Positions 1 to 4,759 of a DNA stretch of 5,527 nucleotides are shown in pieces. Numbering within the stretch: the stretch's first letter is position 1; the number at the start of each line of letters is the position of its first letter. The stretch lies in the NCBI GenBank assembly GCA_003562655.1, contig PWUC01000071.1, positions 1 through 5,527 of the forward strand, written 5' to 3'. The notes under the pieces were generated by a model. The model did no database searches, had not been told where the DNA came from, and worked only from the letters and a program-made list of their open reading frames with translations. The stretch is from Clostridia bacterium. GTDB taxonomy: Bacteria > Bacillota_E > SLMV01 > PUMD01. Both the position numbers and the translations under genes were made by a program.

Positions 1-20
1 GTATCCCCACCACCCCCGTC

Positions 21-1802
21 ATGTTCAGAAACCAGCAGTTGACGTTTGAGCACGACAATGCCTGGTACCGGCTTACGGTGGATTCCGAGTCCAACCGCCG
101 CGGTTACACTCACCGGTACACCTTCCACATGCAAAAGACCGACGTGGATGATGCGGAACCCGGGGTAACCGTTCCGGGATATGACAGGGCCGTGGTGGAC
201 GATAGGATAGCAATCTGGCACCCGGGCAGATGGGACGAGGAAGAGCGGCGAGAGGTTGAACAGACCATCGAGGACGCACTGTCATTCCTGGACGAGGTGT
301 TTGATCCAGGTTACCGGCTGCCCTGGACCCTGACCGTCGGGAACAGGGATGATCAGCTGCTGCGCTACAGGCCCGATGGCACCCCATACTCGGGCTACGT
401 ACCACAGGCCCGGTTTGCCTTCGTGGGTCCAGGACCGCCAAGCACAAGGTGGCTGCGCCACGAGCTCACCCATGCTGTGCACATCCACGCACTGCTGGAA
501 AGAGGCATGTCTCATTGGGCCATGCCAACCTGGGCCCTCGAGGGACTGGCCATGTGCTTCGAGCTTCCGCCCGATCGCCTGGTCCACTACGACTACCCAA
601 AGCTTCACAGGTCGCGGGGGGTGACCCTGCACTGGTTCCACCCGATGTCCTTTGATCCTGACAATATTCAGACTCTTCTCGTCTGGGAGACTCCTTTTCT
701 CGGGCAGTACGTCCTGGGCCAGTGCATGATCCTGTACCTGGTGGAGGAGTTCGGCTTCGACAGGATGATGGAGTACGTCCTGGCTGTACGTTCTCACGCC
801 GGAGATGAATGGGACCGCGAGGACGAGGTGACCCGGGAGTTCTTCGGCATGACCCAGGCGGAAATACTTCGGGCCGCCCTGGAAGAACCCCTGAAGGTAT
901 CCGAGAGGCTGCTCCCGGACTACGTGGTGTCGGAATGGGAGCTGCTGACGGACGTTAGCCTCCATCCCGTCACTCCCGACGTCACCCCCCAGGGGGACCG
1001 CGTAGTCTTCATGTCGGGAGGGGAAATCATGGTCATGGACCTGGACTCAGGCGAGGTGCAGACCGTCCTCGGGGATGGTCAGCATGAGTTCGTGAGCATG
1101 GGAACCCTGAGCTGGTTCCCGTGCGGAGAGAGACTCATGTTCATGGCGAGACAGGGTACCGAGCAAAACCTGTATGCCTTCACCGTCGGCGATCCCGGGA
1201 CGATCCACGAGGTAGTGGTTTCCGACGGCGTCGACTCCGGGGGTGCGGTATCACCCTGCGGGGAGATGGTGGCCTTTCGTTCCGAGAGGACGGGCATCTC
1301 GGAGCTGTTCCTCAAGGACCTCGCGACCGGCGAAGTCACCCAGCTAACGGATGGCCCCCACCCCAAGTACTGGCCCCGCTGGTCACCGGGGGGAGACAGG
1401 CTCGCGTTTGAGTCCACGTGTCTGACTGCAGAGGACGAGGTGCGCCTGCTCGGGGTGATCGATCTCGAGAGCGGGGACATCGCCTACCATGACCTTCTCC
1501 CGTGGTATCGAACCTGGACCATGTCCCGTCCTGAGTGGCTCGGTGATGATGAGGTCCTGATGCCGGTGCTTGTGGACGATGTACGCACCACGATCTCCGT
1601 GAACCTGGTCACCGGGGAGGAGAAGCTCTGGGGGGGCATGGTGCAGTCCCTTCATAGGGTGATACCGATTCCAGGCAGTGACGGAGAGTACCTGGTGCGG
1701 GTCTGGGACATACCCCGTCCCGGCGAAGTGGAGGGATTCTACACCCACCGGGCTTACAGGCGACTCATGAGAGTCACTTTCGAGGAGTATGTGCATCCAT
1801 AG
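21..1802 (+). CDS. HExxH metallopeptidase (peptidase MA-like) fused to a TolB/PD40-type beta-propeller
   Basis: Residues about 60-300 resemble a gluzincin peptidase. HELTH at 147-151 supplies two zinc histidines and the catalytic Glu148. E174 in WALEGLA is the likely third zinc ligand, at the spacing usual for the peptidase MA family, and a helical YVLGQ...YLVEEFG segment (230-245) follows. Residues about 312-565 are a beta-propeller with TolB/PD40-like blades: VTPQGDRVVF, DLDSGEVQ, SPCGEMVAFRSERTG, DLATGEVTQLTDG, WSPGGDRLAFES and DLESGDI. The domain order suggests a protease whose propeller binds a substrate or partner; neither is visible. ATG at 21 has no Shine-Dalgarno site (the upstream bases are C-rich) and the frame stays open to base 3. 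The true start, and any signal peptide, may therefore be outside the window. No membrane segment is visible in the part shown. The domain calls are firm; the start and the biological role are not. Confidence 0.85.
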   Translation: MFRNQQLTFEHDNAWYRLTVDSESNRRGYTHRYTFHMQKTDVDDAEPGVTVPGYDRAVVDDRIAIWHPGRWDEEERREVEQTIEDALSFLDEVFDPGYRLPWTLTVGNRDDQLLRYRPDGTPYSGYVPQARFAFVGPGPPSTRWLRHELTHAVHIHALLERGMSHWAMPTWALEGLAMCFELPPDRLVHYDYPKLHRSRGVTLHWFHPMSFDPDNIQTLLVWETPFLGQYVLGQCMILYLVEEFGFDRMMEYVLAVRSHAGDEWDREDEVTREFFGMTQAEILRAALEEPLKVSERLLPDYVVSEWELLTDVSLHPVTPDVTPQGDRVVFMSGGEIMVMDLDSGEVQTVLGDGQHEFVSMGTLSWFPCGERLMFMARQGTEQNLYAFTVGDPGTIHEVVVSDGVDSGGAVSPCGEMVAFRSERTGISELFLKDLATGEVTQLTDGPHPKYWPRWSPGGDRLAFESTCLTAEDEVRLLGVIDLESGDIAYHDLLPWYRTWTMSRPEWLGDDEVLMPVLVDDVRTTISVNLVTGEEKLWGGMVQSLHRVIPIPGSDGEYLVRVWDIPRPGEVEGFYTHRAYRRLMRVTFEEYVHP

Positions 1803-1902
1803 TAAACAGCCGCTTCATTGCCACGGCCCTGCCTGCAAAAATGGCCACGGTGGACGGGATCGCGGAATCCGTCGCGGCCACTGACCCGAGGGCGCGTTGT
1901 TT

Positions 1903-1912
1903 GGGGAGGTGA
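1903..1912 (+). promoter_or_regulatory. Strong ribosome binding site for the 32-codon ORF
   Basis: GGGGAGGTGA is an almost full complement of the 3' end of 16S rRNA. It ends 9 nt before the ATG at 1922. It is the strongest Shine-Dalgarno site in the window and the main reason to take the following small ORF seriously. A hairpin at 1853-1873 lies about 30 nt upstream. Confidence 0.6.
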
Positions 1913-1921
1913 CGAAAATTG

Positions 1922-2020
1922 ATGCCGCATCGCTGGTATCTTAAGGGCGCACCGAAGGCGGTCACCGACAAAGTCGGAGAACGCGTGGCCGAGATCCGCG
2001 AGGTGCGCACGGGCAGCTGA
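1922..2020 (+). CDS. Small hypothetical protein, 32 residues
   Basis: The ORF starts at ATG 1922 and ends at TGA 2018-2020. An in-frame TTG directly before the ATG is a less likely alternative start. The product begins MPHRWYLKGAP and ends EIREVRTGS. It is basic and rich in charged residues, has a helix-prone KVGERVAEIREV segment (about 18-29), and lacks a signal peptide, membrane segment or Cys pair. I do not recognise a family. The case rests on the very strong ribosome binding site at good spacing. It lies 119 nt after the peptidase gene on the same strand, so co-transcription is possible, and a 7-bp hairpin follows 5 nt after the stop. It could instead be a leader peptide or the remnant of a longer gene. 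Confidence 0.4.
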   Translation: MPHRWYLKGAPKAVTDKVGERVAEIREVRTGS

Positions 2021-2025
2021 GAAGG

Positions 2026-2043
2026 CCCTGCGCTCTCGCAGGG
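2026..2043 (+). other. GC-rich hairpin after the small ORF
   Basis: CCCTGCG, a CTCT loop and CGCAGGG form a perfect 7-bp stem 5 nt after the stop of the 32-codon ORF. There is no T-tract after it, so it is not a standard intrinsic terminator. It may protect the 3' end of a transcript or act as a weak pause site. Confidence 0.35.
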
Positions 2044-2380
2044 GCACCGGGAGGAGCGAGATGGGGCGGGGAGATCCGGGCCCTATCTCGTGGCCGACCG
2101 TGCATCACTGATCAGGATCACCGCGGCCCCGTCACCCACCGGCGCCTGGGAAGCAGGTCGGCAACCAGACTTTTGTCTGTCAACTGCTGGTGAGCGGCCA
2201 TATGTGCATGATCACGGCGCCAGCATGTACAGGACCCTGGTCCTGCTCGACCGCGGCGGGTTGTTTCCCCGGAGCCCACCCTGAGGTATCATCCTTGTAG
2301 CAGACAGAAAGAAGAGGTGAACGGTAGGGTCATCAATGGATCATCTGCTAACTGTGAGGCATCACGATGCACAGTCCACC

Positions 2381-2392
2381 GGAAAGGGAAGG
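2381..2392 (+). promoter_or_regulatory. Ribosome binding site fixing the phosphatase start
   Basis: The purine-rich run GGAAAGGGAAGG ends 5 nt before ATG 2398. It fixes the start of the PAP2 phosphatase at 2398. The longer reading from GTG 2317 would add 27 residues that do not resemble the N-terminus of this family. Confidence 0.55.
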
Positions 2393-2397
2393 ACTAC

Positions 2398-2534
2398 ATG
2401 CTCGTTCGGCTAGACACCCATCTACTCCGGTGGCTCTTCGGCCTGGCGGAGAAACACCGCGAAATCGCAGCACCTGCGGTATGGATCACGAGTGTATCGT
2501 CACGGATCTTCCACGTGACCTACGCGGTCTTCCT
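2398..2534 (+). pseudogene. PAP2-family membrane phosphatase, 5' fragment (interrupted by IS)
   Basis: This piece encodes residues 1-45 and the first two bases of codon 46 of a PAP2-superfamily phosphatase. It begins MLVRLDTHLLRWLFGLAEKH, which matches the usual start of small undecaprenyl-diphosphatase-type PAP2 proteins: a short amphipathic segment with the L-x-x-x-x-G-L-A pattern. The start of the first membrane helix follows (about residues 24-45, ending VTYAVF). The frame then runs into insertion-sequence DNA and reads on to a stop at 2764-2766, giving a useless 122-residue product with none of the catalytic motifs. Joining base 2534 to base 4163 restores the frame and recreates codon 46 as CTA (Leu). 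As the gene stands it should be inactive. Confidence 0.8.
2533..2534. repeat. CT core dinucleotide, repeated at 4161-4162
   Basis: CT at 2533-2534 recurs at 4161-4162, the other junction. The flanking bases differ on both sides, so the duplication is exactly 2 bp. IS110-family elements recombine at a short core dinucleotide, often CT, which ends up at both junctions. One copy belongs to the original phosphatase codon 46. Confidence 0.75.
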
Positions 2535-2537
2535 GGT

Positions 2538-2548
2538 ATGGAAGGGCC
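2538..2548. repeat. Left subterminal inverted repeat of the IS
   Basis: ATGGAAGGGCC is the exact reverse complement of GGCCCTTCCAT at 4145-4155. It sits 3 bp inside the left boundary, the end downstream of the transposase. The match stops sharply after 11 bp. Confidence 0.8.
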
Positions 2549-2621
2549 ATGTCAAGTCAGCCCTCCGCAGGTCTTTGTTGCTGACTCACTTCTTATCGAA
2601 GGCGCATCTTGCTCACTCCAT

Positions 2622-2646
2622 CAGGGTACAGGGGGCAGCGAGCGAG
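2622..2646. repeat. Long inverted repeat inside the IS, left arm
   Basis: CAGGGTACAGGGGGCAGCG (2622-2640) pairs perfectly with 2805-2823. Pairing continues to 2646/2799 with two mismatches, giving 25-nt arms around a 152-nt interior. The arms differ from the element's own subterminal repeat, and no target duplication flanks them. Confidence 0.8.
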
Positions 2647-2798
2647 CGGGGCGATATGCGACGGTTGATCAGCCTGGTATTCGCGTGTTGGTTAACGCAT
2701 GACCCTGATCCGTCGGGAGCTTTCTCACTCTACAAGCGTGCGTTCGGCCGAGGCCTAGCAACATAGGAAGCTCGAGAATACTCCGTACCGTGGCCGCA

Positions 2799-2823
2799 CT
2801 CACACGCTGCCCCCTGTACCCTG
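2799..2823. repeat. Long inverted repeat inside the IS, right arm
   Basis: This is the partner of 2622-2646: CGCTGCCCCCTGTACCCTG at 2805-2823 is the exact reverse complement of 2622-2640. In RNA from either strand it would form a very stable stem, enclosing the stem-loop at about 2667-2710 that holds the copy of the left junction. Confidence 0.8.
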
Positions 2824-2950
2824 GTACTGTCATTCCTTGATCGGTATGCCCTTGCCTGTTGACCGCGTGGTCATGGTCAGGTGCCTTTGCAGTAGGCGCG
2901 AAGCCTTTACCCTTGACCGTGGTGCACGAGCTCAACTACCTCAGCGGCGG

Positions 2951-4084
2951 TTACTGCACTATTTCCGCACTCTGTGTGATATAGCTGTCCCGGGCTACTT
3001 CCTGACCGATCGACCACACAAAACCTAACAGTTCACGAGCTACAGCCACGACGGCCTTGTTCTTCTCTTTGCCACGCCCCACGAGGCGCCGGTATTTCCA
3101 ATGAAGCCGATTCTGTGCCGTCCAGGAAATCTGCTTCACCTTCTCGGGCAGATGCTCCTGGCGCTTTCGAAGCGCCTCACTGACCCGTGGGTGATGACGA
3201 TAATGCCAGGCAGCCTCAACCGTCACTCGTCGCACATGCTGGTTTCCCGTTTTCGTGATAGAGCCCCGATATTGCCGCGCACCACTTGACGACTCACTGG
3301 GAACCAGACCCGCATATGCCATCAACCTTTTGGGATGGGCGAAACGCGTCAAGTCTCCCAACTCCGCCACCCAGGTAGCGGCCGTGAGCACCTTCACCCC
3401 ACGCAATGCCTGCAGGGCCGCAATGACTGGTGCGTGCGGACTCATCCTTGCCTGTTGCTCCAGTTGCCGATCCAACCGCTCTATCCGCTGAGAAACCTCG
3501 TCAAGTCCGTGAATGTACTCTCCCAGCACGAACTGCTGGGCGGACTGCTGTAGTTTCAGACCTTGTAGCCAGTCTCGGTGACGCACCGTCCAGGCCCTGA
3601 CACCCGGTGGGGGGTAGTGTCCGAGACGTAGCAGCATCTTCCCCAATTGCTGGCGCAACCGATGACGTGCCACCTTGGCATCTTCCCGTGCCCGCACCAG
3701 GTCCCGCAGCGCCTCGTGTTCCTCGTCGGGAACCCAGATCACCGGCAGATCTCCACTCCGCAACATTTGCACCAACATACGTGCATCCCGACGGTCAGTC
3801 TTTACCCGATCGCCGGGACGACGCGGCACCAGCGATGGTGCAATGACAACGCAGGGCACACCTCGGCATGTCAACTGCCGGTAGATGCCATAACCGCAGG
3901 GCCCAGCCTCGTAAGCTGCCAAGAGCTGCTCCCTGGGACCCAGCCTCCGCAGCTGTCTCCACAGCGCCTCCGGAGTGTTGGCGATCTTGCCCCGGTCTTC
4001 TATGTTGCCCCACCGTCCTTCTGTAACCGCTATCTCGATGGTCTCCTTTTGCACATCCAGACCGACAAATATGGTATCATTCAT
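2951..4084 (-). CDS. IS110/IS1111-family transposase (DEDD / serine recombinase type), 377 residues
   Basis: The enzyme cuts and rejoins element and target DNA under direction of the element's guide RNA. The N-terminal RuvC-like DEDD domain has D10 (FVGLDVQKE), E59 (AAYEAGPCGYG), D97 and D100 (KTDRRDA). A helical, charged middle (about 120-215, DLVRAREDAKVARHRLRQQL) resembles the family's coiled-coil linker. The C-terminal Transposase_20 domain (about 220-310) has LRGVKVLTAATWVAELGD, RLMAYAGLVPSESSSG and GSITKTGNQHVRR; S267 just before G268 is the likely nucleophilic serine. The start is ATG at 4084, with AGAGGAG 8 nt upstream; the in-frame GTG at 4102 would add six residues without such a site. 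Length is in the family's normal range, with no frameshift or missing key residue, so it is probably functional. It opposes the phosphatase gene it interrupts. Confidence 0.93.
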   Translation of the reverse strand: MNDTIFVGLDVQKETIEIAVTEGRWGNIEDRGKIANTPEALWRQLRRLGPREQLLAAYEAGPCGYGIYRQLTCRGVPCVVIAPSLVPRRPGDRVKTDRRDARMLVQMLRSGDLPVIWVPDEEHEALRDLVRAREDAKVARHRLRQQLGKMLLRLGHYPPPGVRAWTVRHRDWLQGLKLQQSAQQFVLGEYIHGLDEVSQRIERLDRQLEQQARMSPHAPVIAALQALRGVKVLTAATWVAELGDLTRFAHPKRLMAYAGLVPSESSSGARQYRGSITKTGNQHVRRVTVEAAWHYRHHPRVSEALRKRQEHLPEKVKQISWTAQNRLHWKYRRLVGRGKEKNKAVVAVARELLGFVWSIGQEVARDSYITQSAEIVQ

Positions 4085-4092
4085 GGTGCCGG

Positions 4093-4099
4093 CTCCTCT
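4093..4099 (-). promoter_or_regulatory. Ribosome binding site of the transposase
   Basis: On the minus strand this reads AGAGGAG, 8 nt before the ATG at 4084. It favours that ATG over the GTG at 4102, which would place this site inside the gene. Confidence 0.6.
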
Positions 4100-4144
4100 C
4101 ACGGATTCTGACTGCTACTGAGTCCAGCATACCCCAGAGGGGCC

Positions 4145-4155
4145 GGCCCTTCCAT
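4145..4155. repeat. Right subterminal inverted repeat of the IS
   Basis: GGCCCTTCCAT is the exact reverse complement of 2538-2548. It lies 7 bp inside the right boundary, the end upstream of the transposase. Confidence 0.8.
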
Positions 4156-4162
4156 TGTGTCT

Positions 4163-4541
4163 ACTGTGGCAGCTGCTGGGCGGTGACCGGACGATTGTGC
4201 CGTCCATCCTGGGCCCCGCAGCCGCATACGTCGCCGCCAGGGCGTTGCGACTCATCAGTCACCGGGATAGGCCATACGTTGCGCTGGAGATCGAGAGCCG
4301 GATTTCCCATGACGAGGCCTCATCCTTTCCCAGCATGCATGCCACATCCGCCTTCGTGATCGGCACATCTGTATGGTACGTACACCCACCGGCCGGTATC
4401 GCGTTGCTGTTTTTGGCGGCCATCACGGGACTATCCAGGGTCATGGTTGGCGTCCATTACCCAACCGACATTGCGGCGGGTGTGGTGTTGGGAGTGAGTA
4501 TGAGCATCATCGCCTTTACCTGTGTCCCTCTCTTCTGCTAG
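4163..4541 (+). pseudogene. PAP2-family membrane phosphatase, 3' fragment with the whole active site
   Basis: This piece encodes the last base of codon 46 and residues 47-171 of the phosphatase that starts at 2398. All three PAP2 motifs are present, numbered on the rejoined protein: R75-x6-R82-P83 (RLISHRDRP, Arg where the consensus has Lys), P102-S-M-H105, and S137-R138-x5-H144-x3-D148 (SRVMVGVHYPTD). H105 and H144 are the expected catalytic histidines. Hydrophobic helices lie near 56-77, 109-138 and 149-168. Small PAP2 proteins of this kind remove phosphate from undecaprenyl diphosphate to recycle the cell-wall lipid carrier; BcrC is the known example. That substrate is inferred from family and size. 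The apparent TTG start at 4155 lies inside the insertion sequence and is not the native start. Without residues 1-45 the fragment lacks its first membrane helix and native translation start, so activity is doubtful. Confidence 0.85.
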
Positions 4542-4759
4542 CGGGGTATGCAGTATGTGTCCCTGCCTGCGCGGTTCTCTGAACCCTGTACCACGAAGGC
4601 CCCTGGTATCAGGCACGGATGAAGGCTGGTAAGACCATCACCGCATCCGCCAACAGGGACCAGCGAGACAGAGCCCCGGAACCCGAAGCCCTACCTCGCT
4701 GCCGGCGACATCTCAAGATCCCACGCGGTGCACTGAAGATGTCCGGTCAGCCCGTCGCT

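Larger units (their letters stand above)
1803..2397. other. Intergenic stretch with one small ORF and short hairpins
   Basis: No long gene is supported here. The open frame at 2090-2284 has no ribosome binding site and a composition that looks like chance. What can be seen is a 7-bp hairpin with one bulged G at 1853-1873, the 32-codon ORF at 1922-2020, a 7-bp hairpin at 2026-2043, a 6-bp hairpin at 2230-2245 (CAGGAC/GTCCTG) and the ribosome binding site of the phosphatase gene at 2381-2392. None of the hairpins is followed by a run of T, so none is a convincing intrinsic terminator. No convincing promoter was found; TATCAT at 2287-2292 lacks a properly spaced -35 box. Confidence 0.6.
2549..2950 (-). 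ncRNA. Candidate guide (bridge/seek) RNA region of the IS
   Basis: IS110-family transposases work with a non-coding RNA made from the element's long non-coding end; in the IS1111 group that end follows the transposase gene, as here. This segment has no plausible gene and is rich in pairing. On the transposase strand there is a hairpin near 2852-2879 (TGACC/GGTCA, with a tandem TGACCA), a stem near 2894-2911 (GUA..GGC/GCC..UAC), an interrupted stem-loop at about 2667-2710 (GATCAG/CTGATC closing GGT/ACC and GCGT/ACGC) and the long inverted repeat 2622-2646/2799-2823. The 8-mer CCTGGTAT at 2673-2680 copies the element's left junction. Exact ends, strand and promoter cannot be read from sequence alone, and only part of the interval may be transcribed. 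Confidence 0.5.
2535..4162 (-). mobile_element. IS110-family insertion sequence, IS1111-like group, complete (1628 bp)
   Basis: The element carries one transposase gene (2951-4084, minus strand), only 78 bp ahead of that gene, and 416 bp of non-coding DNA after it. A perfect 11-bp inverted repeat (ATGGAAGGGCC) lies 3 bp inside the left end and 7 bp inside the right end. Subterminal repeats and a long non-coding end downstream of the transposase are the marks of the IS1111 group. In the IS110 group proper the long end is upstream. The boundaries are fixed by three signs that agree: the CT core at both junctions, in-frame repair of the phosphatase gene on removal, and the 3/7-bp offsets of the repeats. 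The transposase is intact and both target-gene halves are undecayed, so the insertion looks recent and the element may still be active (inference). Confidence 0.88.

Noticed and set aside
2061..2111. A 16-codon ORF after GGGAGGAG.
   Set aside because: It is too short, with a composition (MGRGDPGPISW...) that gives no support. The purine run alone is not enough.
2090..2284. A 64-residue plus-strand ORF.
   Set aside because: No ribosome binding site, no recognisable motif, and the length is expected by chance in GC-rich DNA.
2261..2292. Possible promoter: TTGTTT (2261-2266) and TATCAT (2287-2292) before the phosphatase gene.
   Set aside because: The 20-bp spacing is too long for a standard sigma-70/A promoter, and no better pair is present.
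2317..2766. A 149-residue plus-strand ORF.
   Set aside because: Only 2398-2534 is real coding sequence (phosphatase N-terminus). The part before lies upstream of the proper start and the part after is insertion-sequence DNA.
2579..4129. A second inverted repeat near the element ends: TGCTGACTCAC (2579-2589) against the reverse complement of CTGAGTCCAGCA (4118-4129).
   Set aside because: It is imperfect, and using it to set the boundaries gives neither a CT core nor an in-frame phosphatase. The 11-bp repeat further out satisfies both.
4155..4541. PAP2 phosphatase read as a complete gene from TTG 4155.
   Set aside because: TTG 4155 lies within the insertion sequence, there is no ribosome binding site, and the N-terminal part is found at 2398-2534.
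4602..4609. A third copy of CCTGGTAT outside the element.
   Set aside because: It is not near any junction, and a stray 8-mer copy in this much sequence is unremarkable.
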